Origin: Methanosarcina flavescens
Lineage (GTDB): Archaea > Halobacteriota > Methanosarcinia > Methanosarcinales > Methanosarcinaceae
DNA length: 64,000 bases
Direction: 5' to 3'
NCBI RefSeq assembly: GCF_001304615.2
Contig: NZ_CP032683.1
Span: 1,674,001 to 1,738,000, forward strand
Shown here: positions 26,454 to 35,270 of the stretch, one piece after another
Position numbering within the stretch: the first letter of the stretch is position 1
How the letters are laid out: each line of letters opens with the position of its first letter
Translations under genes and position numbers: made by a program
Notes under the pieces: generated by a model
The model's database searches: none
Seen by the model: the letters and a program-made list of their open reading frames with translations, nothing else
What the model was told of the DNA's origin: nothing

Positions 26454-28136
26454 TTGAAAAATCTTGCCCAATTTATTAGAAACAGGCTACTAAATTTAAG
26501 CAAATTTTTGCTAAATAGTAGAAAAATTTGTAGAGATATTACCACGTCACTATACAAATATATGTATAATAGAAATAATAATGCCCTTAATCATAACCAG
26601 GCACGGTTAATTTCTTCAATAAACAAAGGACTTGGAATTTTTTTCCTGGTAGGTTGCCTTATTCTTGCAAGCGTTCCTACTGTTTTATGCAGGACTACAG
26701 CGCCTATTGTCTACGTTGCCGGAGATGGGAGTGGAGATTTCAATTGTGATGGAAAGGATGATCATATACAGATCAACCAGGCGCTAAAGTTTGTGGCAGA
26801 CAACTCGAAATATACCACTGTCTATCTCAAAGGACCTTTCACATATGTTATTGACGACACCCTTCTAATTGGAAGCAATACCATTCTTGAAGGGGATTCA
26901 ACTGCTGTGATAAAACTGGTTGATAATGCTGGCTGGGCAACAATGAAGCCATTGATCAAGCAGATGAGCAGTTATGGAAATAATAATATCGTAATACGAG
27001 GGTTTGAGGTTGATGTAAACCATGATGGGAATCTTAAGGTTGCTAAGGGTAAAGGATATTACAATGTGATTTACTTCCTTTATTGCAAAAACGTAACTGT
27101 ATGCGATATGCATATGCACGACGGGCATGGAGACGGGTTGAGGATAAAATACAGTGAAAATATTCAGTTTTACAATAACACTATCTACAGACTTGGACAC
27201 GACGGCATGTTTGCAATTGAATGCCAGAATGTAGAAGCCTGGAATAACACAATAACCTGCAGAACTAACAGCGCCCTTAGAGTCTGGAACTCAAACCATG
27301 TAAAGCTACATGACAATCTAATTGACTCTTTCTATCATTGGAGTGCAGGCGGGCCTGGAATCCAGGTCGAGAAATCCGCAGGCATTATGGATGATATTGA
27401 GATTTACAACAATACAATCCATCACACATACGGGCCCGGAATCTGGCTTTTCAGCTACGATACCTCTTCGGCTACCCGTGATCAGGGTAAAAATGTTCAT
27501 ATCCACCATAATATTTTCTATAACACTGGCACTAATCCTAGCATTACCTGGGTAGGGGGCATTATAACCAATGGATTCGAAGATACTGTCATTGAAAACA
27601 ACGTTTTTGACAGCATATATCACTCAGCAATCGCCCATATGGATATGACTGGTGGCTCCTCAACCTATGCACCAGCAGGTGACGGATATACAACAATTGT
27701 CCGCAATAATATTATTGTAAATACCCTGCCACGTACAAAAGAACCGAGCGGAACAGGGTACGGAGTTATTAATTATCTGCCCGGAACACATACTTTTGTG
27801 TTGGAGAATAACTGCCTTTACAATAATAAAGCAGGCAACTATAAAAACTGCGCATCGACAACTGATATATATGCTGATCCTCTTTTTGCAGACCTGGAAA
27901 ACCATGATTATCACCTGAAGTCAAAAGCAGGTCGCTGGAACGGAGAAAGATGGGTTAAAGACAAAGTGACTTCTCCATGCATTGATGCCGGTTATTCCCT
28001 CTCTGATTACGCTAACGAGCCTGAAGATAACGGAGATAGGATCAATATTGGAAGATACGGAAACACAATCTATGCATCTCTCTCAGGGACTTATCCTGTC
28101 GATAATATGAGGATCCTGTATCTCAGGAATCTGTAA
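26454..28136 (+). CDS. disaggregatase-related beta-helix protein, N-terminal part of a frameshifted gene
   Basis: 560 codons: a long basic N-terminus, a signal or anchor segment (LGIFFLVGCLILASVPTVLC, about residues 62-81), GSGDFNCDGKDD, then the parallel beta-helix to about residue 540. It ends in an unrelated tail, VDNMRILYLRNL, because the frame is lost near 28,105-28,120. In the +1 frame the sequence continues at once as YEDPVSQESVILTVSDNRLRE into the domain at 28160, exactly as in the intact paralog at 49849. Several internal tracts are almost base-identical to the paralog at 52413. The start is uncertain: TTG 26454 lies in the conserved leader, and later ATGs are possible. Confidence 0.78.
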   Translation: MKNLAQFIRNRLLNLSKFLLNSRKICRDITTSLYKYMYNRNNNALNHNQARLISSINKGLGIFFLVGCLILASVPTVLCRTTAPIVYVAGDGSGDFNCDGKDDHIQINQALKFVADNSKYTTVYLKGPFTYVIDDTLLIGSNTILEGDSTAVIKLVDNAGWATMKPLIKQMSSYGNNNIVIRGFEVDVNHDGNLKVAKGKGYYNVIYFLYCKNVTVCDMHMHDGHGDGLRIKYSENIQFYNNTIYRLGHDGMFAIECQNVEAWNNTITCRTNSALRVWNSNHVKLHDNLIDSFYHWSAGGPGIQVEKSAGIMDDIEIYNNTIHHTYGPGIWLFSYDTSSATRDQGKNVHIHHNIFYNTGTNPSITWVGGIITNGFEDTVIENNVFDSIYHSAIAHMDMTGGSSTYAPAGDGYTTIVRNNIIVNTLPRTKEPSGTGYGVINYLPGTHTFVLENNCLYNNKAGNYKNCASTTDIYADPLFADLENHDYHLKSKAGRWNGERWVKDKVTSPCIDAGYSLSDYANEPEDNGDRINIGRYGNTIYASLSGTYPVDNMRILYLRNL

Positions 28137-28159
28137 TTCTAACAGTATCTGACAACCGT

Positions 28160-28702
28160 TTGCGTGAAAATTCTCCAGAAACTGTTTTCCATGATACATC
28201 CTTTATTGATGTCGGAGGATCGAGTATTGGCAGATACAGAGATTTAATATCGTTTAATCTTAGCGAGTATACTGGTGCAGACATTAATAGTGCAACCCTC
28301 TCTCTTTTCTGGTATTATCCTGCAGGAATCGCAAGACCTGAAGACACAGTAATTGAAGTCTACAGACCTGCTTCTTCCTGGAATGAAAGTTATGTTAGCT
28401 GGAACAAACTGGAAAAAGGAATTGCATGGAGTAATGCAGGAGGAGACTGGTACGATAAAAATGGAGTTTTGCAGGGCAGTACCCCCTATGCAACGATAAC
28501 TTTTAAAGGCAATACCCTGCCTGATAACAGGTACTACGAACTGGATGTGACAGATCTCGTGAAAGAGTATGTCAGCGGCAAATATGCAAACACGGGTTTC
28601 CTGATAAAAGCCCGTAATGAAAGCAATAACTATATTGCTTTCTACAGCAGTGACTGCGGAAATGAAAACCAGGTACCAAGATTGAATCTGGTATGCAGCT
28701 AA
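28160..28702 (+). CDS. C-terminal disaggregatase-related repeat domain, out of frame
   Basis: 180 codons from TTG 28160, but the coding homology begins upstream at about 28,104 and is in a different frame from the gene at 26454. The domain (SFIDVGGSSIGRYRDLISF, GGDWYDKNGVLQGSTPYA, YYELDVTDLVKEYVSGKY, NTGFLIKARNES) matches the C-terminal domain of the paralog at 49849 almost residue for residue, and I assign it to the disaggregatase-related repeat family. Without a ribosome binding site of its own it is probably the broken-off end of the gene at 26454, unless frameshifting joins the two. Confidence 0.75.
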   Translation: MRENSPETVFHDTSFIDVGGSSIGRYRDLISFNLSEYTGADINSATLSLFWYYPAGIARPEDTVIEVYRPASSWNESYVSWNKLEKGIAWSNAGGDWYDKNGVLQGSTPYATITFKGNTLPDNRYYELDVTDLVKEYVSGKYANTGFLIKARNESNNYIAFYSSDCGNENQVPRLNLVCS

Positions 28703-28740
28703 GGTTATTATCCTCAAATGAGACTTCCATTGCTTCCGGG

Positions 28741-28764
28741 CTGAGAACAGAGCTCTGTTCTCAG
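28741..28764. terminator. 24-base perfect palindrome
   Basis: CTGAGAACAGAG is followed directly by its reverse complement. A second palindrome, CTCAGAGCTCTGAG, overlaps it at 28760-28773. With no loop bases it is a cruciform or operator-like site more than a classic terminator. It lies 39 bases after the stop of the disaggregatase-related domain. Confidence 0.5.
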
Positions 28765-29229
28765 AGCTCTGAGTACCGGATGTTTTGGAATGTCTCCATG
28801 TGCTGTGTGAGAAATATAGAGTTCTCAAGAATCTCCAGTAAGAAGAAGTATTTTAAGCAAAACATGTTAGCTTTTAGGAGCATCTAAGGCTAGGTTCGTC
28901 AATTTATTAGCGGGATACAGCCAACTGAGTCGTAATATGTCTGCTGATAGTTTATTTACTTTCCAACCTTTACTCTATTGTTAAGATTTGTTCTGGAAAT
29001 TGCAATGTTACAGGAGCCACTTGACTTTACTATCGAACTCTGAGTACAGGGTTCTGTAGAGAAGTTCTGCAAGTAAAACCTAGATTTATCTACTTTTCAA
29101 GAAGTTATATCCAGACATATATTGAATTTTTACCAAAAATATTTAAACACAAAGTCTTTTATCTATTATAGAGACCCCCTTATGGGGTTAGTTGAAGCCT
29201 GATTTTTGTTGAAAGAACCCCGCCGAAAT

Positions 29230-29325
29230 AAACTTAAAGTTAACACTGAATATAAGTAAGTAAACTCAAAGTTAACACTGAATATAGGTAGGTAAACTCA
29301 AAGTTAACACTGAATATATGAGATA
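29230..29325. repeat. three 32-base tandem units
   Basis: Units start at 29230, 29262 and 29294. The shared core is AAGTTAACACTGAATATA, followed by a variable GTAAGT or GTAGGT. The core includes GTTAAC, a palindrome. The array sits about 240 bases upstream of the flippase gene, so it may be regulatory. Confidence 0.85.
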
Positions 29326-29566
29326 TCTCAAGACTTTAGAATTCAAAATTTAAAGGTACTTTGAATGAACGAAAAATTATACTGCAGTTATGAATAGAGC
29401 CTCTACTGTGAAGACGGAGAGTGAGCAATATAATCAACGCTCAAAGGATTTAAGTATCAGTTTTTGGATAGTGAGTTGAGTTGAGTCTTAAGAAAAACTA
29501 TCGTAAGGCTATTTTCATAACTTTCTTAGATCGAAATTACTAAAAACGGGGGTTTTTTAAGGTGAT

Positions 29567-31036
29567 ATGGTGTCATATCAAAAATTTGCAAAAGACGTTG
29601 GCTTTATCGGAATAGTCCAAATACTTACAAGCCTGGGCACTTTCTTCCTGCTTCCTATAATCACGAAAACCCTTGGAACGTATGATTACGGACTCTGGGC
29701 TCAGATCAATATCACCGTATCACTTATCTCTCCTCTTGCACTTATGGGTCTATCTATGGGTTTTGTCAGATTTCTATCCTCTGAAACTGAAACCAAAAAG
29801 ATAAGGGAGGCAGTATACTCGATTCTCTTTTTTGTAACTGTATCTGGACTACTGGCCTCATTTTTACTTTATATCTTCGCTGAACCTCTTGCAACTTTTG
29901 GATTTAATGATCCCAACGCGGCTTATTTTATTCAGGCAGGCTCATTTTTGATTCTCGTGAACGTAATTGAGTCTATAACTCTTTTTTATTTCAGAGTTTT
30001 CAGGCAGATCCAGAAGTTTTCTTACTTAACCCTTTTCGAAACGTTTGGAAAATTACTTTTTATTCTCATTCTCCTCAAATTGGGATACGGACTTCTTGGT
30101 GTAATAGCAGCGACCTTACTTGTACAGGGGTCCATTTTTTTAATTTCTTTTTCGATTATCATATCACAGATAGGCTTCGTCATTCCCCGGTTTACTTACA
30201 TAAAAGAGTATCTGCAATTTTCCCTACCATTAACTCCCACTGCACTTATAAGATGGATTACAGAATCAAGTGACAGATATCTGGTTACTTACTTTCTCGG
30301 GCTTAGAAGTGTGGGCGTATATTCGGCAGCCTGTTCTATCGGCAACCTGATACAGCTTTTTGTAAGCCCTCTTCAGCTCATTCTCCTTCCCGAGCTATCA
30401 AAGCTGTTTGACGAAAATAAAATGGATGAAATAAGAATTTATATGTCTCATTCTCTGAGGTACTTCCTTCTTATTTCTATTCCTGCAGTTTTCGGACTCT
30501 CAGCCCTTGCAAAACCATTGATTGGAATCCTTACCACTGAGGATTTTCTTTCGGGCTGGTTTGTAATTCCTATTATTGCCTTCTCCGGCCTTATGGCAGG
30601 AATCTTTCAGATATTTGTCAATACGATGTATCTTATAAAACGAACAAAAACCGCAACTTACATCAATATTGTTGCGGCGATTTCGAATGTATTGATCAAC
30701 ATTCTGCTGATACCATCTATCGGAATTGCCGGAGCTTCACTGTCAACTTTATTTTCTTACTTTTTAATGGCTGCGCTCTGTATGCATTTATCCTTAAAAC
30801 ACTTTAAACTTGATTTTTATTTTAATGATATTGCGAAAAGCATTCTGTCCTCAGTAGCTATGTACCTCTTTGTATCTCATTTCGCTATCACAAGCATCTT
30901 TGAGCTTTTCGAGATTACAGGCATGGGTGTACTCATCTATTTGGTTGCTATGTTTCTGGTAGGTGGATTCAGTGACTACGAACTTTCTTTAATACGAAGG
31001 TATTTATTCAGAGTTGAAAGCGAAGTCAAGCACTAA
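29567..31036 (+). CDS. Wzx-like polysaccharide flippase
   Basis: 489-residue, roughly 14-helix protein of the MOP exporter superfamily. The N-terminus (FAKDVGFIGIVQILTSLGTFF, then PIITKTLGTYDYGLWAQ) is typical of oligosaccharide flippases. It should translocate lipid-linked glycan. AAGGTGAT abuts ATG 29567, so GTG 29570 has better spacing and could be the true start. It stands alone upstream of the epimerase/GalU/UGD genes and is not closely related to the two other flippases of the window, which suggests a separate substrate or a separate acquisition. Confidence 0.9.
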   Translation: MVSYQKFAKDVGFIGIVQILTSLGTFFLLPIITKTLGTYDYGLWAQINITVSLISPLALMGLSMGFVRFLSSETETKKIREAVYSILFFVTVSGLLASFLLYIFAEPLATFGFNDPNAAYFIQAGSFLILVNVIESITLFYFRVFRQIQKFSYLTLFETFGKLLFILILLKLGYGLLGVIAATLLVQGSIFLISFSIIISQIGFVIPRFTYIKEYLQFSLPLTPTALIRWITESSDRYLVTYFLGLRSVGVYSAACSIGNLIQLFVSPLQLILLPELSKLFDENKMDEIRIYMSHSLRYFLLISIPAVFGLSALAKPLIGILTTEDFLSGWFVIPIIAFSGLMAGIFQIFVNTMYLIKRTKTATYINIVAAISNVLINILLIPSIGIAGASLSTLFSYFLMAALCMHLSLKHFKLDFYFNDIAKSILSSVAMYLFVSHFAITSIFELFEITGMGVLIYLVAMFLVGGFSDYELSLIRRYLFRVESEVKH

Positions 31037-31354
31037 TTAACCTTTATTCTCAAAGCTTTCAGGATTTTTCCCTGCTCTAGACATACTTACTCTACACTCA
31101 AATTTTTAAAAATTTATATCCTCTGTACCCGCAGATCACAATATTAGTCTCACTGGAATCTGTAAGTCTGCTAATATATAACCTAGACTATCTGTAAATA
31201 TATACCCTGGACTATCTGTGTCAATAAGGGTTTGATATATTGTTCTCTTAGTTAGGGAAAGCCTCAAAAGGGTATGCTGGCATAAAAGTGTAGGTACTTT
31301 AACTATTATATTGGTCAGCAAAATGATAATTTTGGAAAAACGTTATCAGGGAAA
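31037..31354. other. short convergent intergenic region
   Basis: Between the flippase and the epimerase gene ends. ACCTAGACTATCTGT and CCCTGGACTATCTGT near 31,181-31,219 form an imperfect direct repeat. No gene is seen. Confidence 0.35.
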
Positions 31355-32311
31355 TTATACTAATCTCTCCCCAAGTAATGCTCTTGCCGTCTCCCTCACA
31401 CTTCTCTCCGATGAATAGACTGGCTTCCATCCCAAAGCTTTCATTTTCTCAATCCCTAGCCTCATCCTTGGCACATCGCCTTTCCAGCCTCTGCTTCCTC
31501 CAGTATAAATAAATTTAACATCAGAAAGCCCCATCTCTTCTATGACAGCTTTTCCTATCTCTGTTGCACTGATGGTATCCTCGGAACCAATATTGAAAAT
31601 ATTTACTTTATCTCTGCTTTTCTCTATTAAAAATATTATTGCATCAACACATTCCGATACGTGAAGGTAGGATTTTTCCTGTTTGCCATTGCCCAGAATT
31701 TCAAGTACATTGGAGTCTTTCTCCAGTTTCTTTATGAAATCTACCGTGATTCCATGTGTACTGCGTGGACCAACAATATTCGCAAAACGAAATATCCATG
31801 CCCGCATATCGAAAGTGTGGGAATATGAAGTAATAAGGGCTTCACAGGCCAATTTGGAGGCACCATAAAGGGATATAGGAATAAGAGGACCGTAATCTTC
31901 CGGAGTTGGCATAACACTCGCCTCCCCGTACACAGTTGAGGTAGAAGTAAATGCAATTTCTTTAACGCTGTTTTTCCTCATAGCTTCCAGAAGATTGTAG
32001 GTAGCCAGAATATTCTGATCCAGATGAACTCTAGTATCCGTGGCTCCTAACCTGACATCAGGATTTGCAGCCACATGGCAAACAATGTCAATATTTCTAC
32101 AGGCGGCCTCTATAGCTTCCTGGTCAAGAAGATCTCCTTTTATCAGAGTAAAATCCGGATTTTCGAGATGATGTTCTATAAACTGTAATTTCCCTGAACT
32201 GAGGTTATCAAAAACAGTAATCTTACTTCCTTTTTCAATTAAGCGGTCTACAAGGTGGCTCCCTATAAAACCGGCTCCTCCTGTCACAAGTATTTTATTC
32301 TTTGTAGGCAT
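31355..32311 (-). CDS. GalE-like NAD-dependent epimerase/dehydratase
   Basis: 318-residue extended short-chain dehydrogenase. The NAD motif GGAGFIGSHLVDRL is at residues 10-24, the catalytic Ser-Tyr-Lys appears as TSTSTVYGEAS and then SLYGASK (about residues 122 and 148), and the C-terminal part is sugar-binding. Closest by pattern to archaeal UDP-glucose/UDP-GlcNAc 4-epimerases. It would give UDP-Gal or UDP-GalNAc. GGAGAA lies six bases before ATG 32311. It is divergent from galU with about 200 bases between. Whether it prefers the N-acetylated sugar cannot be seen from sequence. Confidence 0.88.
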   Translation of the reverse strand: MPTKNKILVTGGAGFIGSHLVDRLIEKGSKITVFDNLSSGKLQFIEHHLENPDFTLIKGDLLDQEAIEAACRNIDIVCHVAANPDVRLGATDTRVHLDQNILATYNLLEAMRKNSVKEIAFTSTSTVYGEASVMPTPEDYGPLIPISLYGASKLACEALITSYSHTFDMRAWIFRFANIVGPRSTHGITVDFIKKLEKDSNVLEILGNGKQEKSYLHVSECVDAIIFLIEKSRDKVNIFNIGSEDTISATEIGKAVIEEMGLSDVKFIYTGGSRGWKGDVPRMRLGIEKMKALGWKPVYSSERSVRETARALLGERLV

Positions 32312-32507
32312 GAAAAGTTCTCCAGATAATCTTTCATTCCATATATTTTATAATGTGTTAAAATAATCATGATTTGTTCTTACCCCATTCTCTACATGAG
32401 TCTAGGGAGATAATGATGGAAAAATTAAAGATGTTATGGTTGAAAAAGTACTTTAATCCAACTGTAAGAATAACCTTTTCACAAGATATTCTATCGGAGG
32501 GTTTATA

Positions 32508-33395
32508 CTGACTGTTAAAAAAGCGCTTATTCCGGCTGCCGGACTTGGAACCCGCTTCCTGCCTGCCACCAAGTCAATGCCAAAAGAGATGCTTCCTATT
32601 ATTGACACACCTGTAATCCAGTATGTTGTAGAGGAAGCCATTGCATCGGGAATTGAAGATATTATCATTATTACAGGCAGAGGTAAAAGGGCAATTGAGG
32701 ACTATTTCGATGATTCCCCTGAACTCGAGATGCACCTTGCGAAAAAGCACAATACTGAACTTCTAAAGCTTGTAAGGGATGTTTCCTCTCTTGTGGATAT
32801 TCACTATATCCGACAGAAAGAACCCAATGGACTTGGAGATGCAGTCCTCAGAGCAGAAAACCATATTGGAAATGAGCCTTTCGCCGTGCTTCTAGGGGAT
32901 GATATTATTGTGAATGACAAACCCTGCACGGCTCAACTCATTGATAATTTTCAGAAATATGGAAGGTCCACACTCGCAGTGGAAGAAGTTCCTTATGAAA
33001 AGTTGAGCAGCTATGGAATTATAAAAGGAAAGCCTCTCAACGATTCTCTTTATGTACTGGAGGATATTGTCGAAAAACCATCACCTGAGAACGCTCCTTC
33101 CAATATAGGTGCCATAGGGCGCTACGTTTTCACCCCTGAAATCTTTGATTGCATAAAAGAAGCTGGAACCGGTGTGGGAGACGAAATTCAGTTGACTGAT
33201 GGAATCCGACTCCTCAATAACACCCAGACAATCTACGCTTGCAGGTTCGAAGGAAAAAGATTTGACACCGGTGACAGGCTCGGGTATGTAAAGTCGATAA
33301 TTGACTTTGCTCTTAAAAACGAAAGTCTTAGAGAGGATGTACTTGAGTATCTGAGAGATATTCTGGTAACGGTGGATGACCCCTCTGACAAATAA
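32508..33395 (+). CDS. galU: UTP-glucose-1-phosphate uridylyltransferase, apparent CTG start
   Basis: Makes UDP-glucose from UTP and glucose-1-phosphate. 295 residues if started at CTG 32508. The obligatory nucleotide-binding motif, IPAAGLGTRFLPATKSMPKE, begins at residue 8 and lies almost wholly before the first in-frame ATG (32577). From the upstream stop at 32454 to that ATG there is no ATG, GTG or TTG in frame. GGAGGG at 32496-32501 is six bases before CTG, an ideal distance, so I infer initiation at CTG. Later motifs are normal: LGDDIIVND, VEKPSPENAPSN, GRYVF, RFDTGDRLGY. It supplies the UDP-glucose dehydrogenase encoded next, on the opposite strand. Confidence 0.9.
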   Translation: MTVKKALIPAAGLGTRFLPATKSMPKEMLPIIDTPVIQYVVEEAIASGIEDIIIITGRGKRAIEDYFDDSPELEMHLAKKHNTELLKLVRDVSSLVDIHYIRQKEPNGLGDAVLRAENHIGNEPFAVLLGDDIIVNDKPCTAQLIDNFQKYGRSTLAVEEVPYEKLSSYGIIKGKPLNDSLYVLEDIVEKPSPENAPSNIGAIGRYVFTPEIFDCIKEAGTGVGDEIQLTDGIRLLNNTQTIYACRFEGKRFDTGDRLGYVKSIIDFALKNESLREDVLEYLRDILVTVDDPSDK

Positions 33396-33480
33396 GGTCC
33401 ACATAAATAAGGCAGCTAGAGACCAGAGAAGTTGAACTAATAAGTTTGAATAAAAAAGAGGACACGGTTTCTGCAGGATT

Positions 33481-34764
33481 TTACCAGCAGAGGCCTTCAT
33501 AATCTACTTTTTTCGAATTAATTACCTTTCTTCCGTCAATTACTATCTTTTCTTTCATGGCTTCAAATTCGGAATCAAGCTGTTTGAATTCATCCCACTC
33601 TGTCATTACGAGGCAAGCGTCAGTTCCCTGAAGAGCATCTCTAGCTTTTCCAAAGTATTCAACTGTCGGAAAGATCCGCCTCATATTCTCGATTGCCATA
33701 GGGTCATAAGCTGAAACCTTTGCCCCAAGCCTGAGGAGCTCGGCAATGACAGGGATAGCTCTGGATTCCCTTATATCATCTGTTTCGTTCTTAAAAGCAA
33801 GCCCAAGGACTGCAACCTTTTTTCCCTCAAGGTTTCCAATTTTCCTCTGAAGTATCTCGGTCATTAGAATTGGCTGTTTTTCATTTACTTCAATTACAGA
33901 TTCCAAAAGTACTGGAGAATATCCGATTTCTTTCGCTTTTCCTATAAGCGCCTTTACATCTTTTGGGAAACAGGACCCTCCAAATCCCACACCTGAGTTC
34001 AAAAATTTAGGGGATATTCTGGAGTCTTTACCTACGGCTTCCATAACCTCATATGTATTAATTTTTAATCTTTTACAGATATTTCCAATCTCATTGGCAA
34101 AAGATATCTTAGTTGCAAGAAGAGAATTATTTGCGTATTTGATCATCTCTGCTGTAGATGGATTTGTGCGGGTGACTCCACATTTAAAGGTTTCGTAAAG
34201 TTTCGAGACAAGGTCTCCTGATTTCTGATCAATTGCTCCAATGACTATTTTATCTGGATTCATGAAGTCGTAGACTGCTTTCCCTTCCCTGAGAAACTCG
34301 GGATTCATTGCAACTCCAAAGTCTTTTCCAGCTATCTTCCCTGAAGATTCTTCAAGCAAGGGAATGACAAACTTCTCAGTTGTCTCAGGCACAACTGTGC
34401 TTTTGACAACAACTACGTGGTATCCTTCTTTTTTTGCCAGGACTGCTCCTATGCTTGTTGTCGCCGCACGGACAATTGAAAGGTCTATGCTTCCATCTTC
34501 TGCTGAGGGAGTTCCTACACATATAAAGGAAATATCCGTCTTCCTGATTGCAGATTCATAGTCAGTGGTTGCTGTAAGATTTTTTCCGGCATGTTTTTGT
34601 AAAAGCTCTCCTAAGCCTTCTTCATAGATAGGAGGGATTCCTTCGTTTATCTGATCCATTTTTCTCTTATCAATATCCACGCAGATCACTTCATGCCCGA
34701 CTTCTGCAAAACATGCGGCTGTGACTGAGCCCACATACCCTGAACCTATAACGGAAATTTTCAT
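33481..34764 (-). CDS. ugd: UDP-glucose 6-dehydrogenase
   Basis: 427-residue enzyme that oxidises UDP-glucose to UDP-glucuronate with two NAD. The N-terminal Rossmann motif is VIGSGYVGSVTAACFAEVGH (residue 5 on), the middle domain has KSTVVPETTE and NPEFLREGKA, and the catalytic cysteine lies in GVGFGGSCFPKD (about residue 265). NETDDIRESRA marks the C-terminal domain. I start at ATG 34764 with GAGGTT upstream; the open frame runs 14 codons further without a good site. It is convergent with galU, so the two are not one operon but probably one pathway. UDP-GlcA is a precursor of methanochondroitin and other archaeal glycans. Confidence 0.93.
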   Translation of the reverse strand: MKISVIGSGYVGSVTAACFAEVGHEVICVDIDKRKMDQINEGIPPIYEEGLGELLQKHAGKNLTATTDYESAIRKTDISFICVGTPSAEDGSIDLSIVRAATTSIGAVLAKKEGYHVVVVKSTVVPETTEKFVIPLLEESSGKIAGKDFGVAMNPEFLREGKAVYDFMNPDKIVIGAIDQKSGDLVSKLYETFKCGVTRTNPSTAEMIKYANNSLLATKISFANEIGNICKRLKINTYEVMEAVGKDSRISPKFLNSGVGFGGSCFPKDVKALIGKAKEIGYSPVLLESVIEVNEKQPILMTEILQRKIGNLEGKKVAVLGLAFKNETDDIRESRAIPVIAELLRLGAKVSAYDPMAIENMRRIFPTVEYFGKARDALQGTDACLVMTEWDEFKQLDSEFEAMKEKIVIDGRKVINSKKVDYEGLCW

Positions 34765-34961
34765 AAATTGAACCTCTTTATTGAGTGGAGGGGTAATAAA
34801 TTCCAAATAGTATTTATTTTTTGATAAACACTCTTCTATGTCTCTTCTGAGATGACCAATTTTTCTTATTCATACAATTACTTATCTCATCAGTATTCAT
34901 AGATTCATATAGTTTAATGCTTATATCCTGTATAGTTAGGGTTTAATATATGTTATGACAA

Positions 34962-35270
34962 TTGCTTTACAGAGATTATGGGGGATTTATAACGCTTTCA
35001 ATATTTGATGTGGGTACAGAATTTGCTGCGAGAAACTCTCATCCGGATTTAGGCATTTGCTTCCTCTCGACAGATTTTGGAATCCCTGAATACTATCAGA
35101 TAACTGTCGTGGGTCTAATTGCTCTTCTGGGTATGAAGGAGATGCTACTGGTCTCCAGAGAAGAAGACCGATTTTCTTTAGATTCAGTGGATATGGGAAT
35201 TTATCCTTTAATTATATGTTTTATCGCTAGTTTTCTTTTTGCAAGCCTGGAAATAATTTTTACAAGGTAA
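34962..35270 (+). CDS. small two-helix membrane protein, start uncertain
   Basis: Up to 102 codons. Two hydrophobic segments (ITVVGLIALLGM and IYPLIICFIASFLFASLEIIF) frame a charged loop. It shares GIPE, then a hydrophobic run, then MGIYPL with the startless gene at 12272 (GIPD, MGIIPL), so both belong to one small family. TTG 34962 has no ribosome binding site. GGGGGA at 34980-34985 does, but is followed by ATA (34989) and ACG CTT (34992); the relative also has ACG CTT after its site. Function unknown. Confidence 0.5.
   Translation: MLYRDYGGFITLSIFDVGTEFAARNSHPDLGICFLSTDFGIPEYYQITVVGLIALLGMKEMLLVSREEDRFSLDSVDMGIYPLIICFIASFLFASLEIIFTR

Larger units (their letters stand above)
28703..29566. 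other. intergenic region with palindrome and tandem repeats
   Basis: About 860 bases. It starts with a long palindrome at 28741, has a small hairpin ACCCC/GGGGT around 29,175, and a three-copy tandem repeat at 29230. The ribosome binding site of the flippase (AAGGTGAT) is at its end. I see no coding remnant. Confidence 0.4.
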
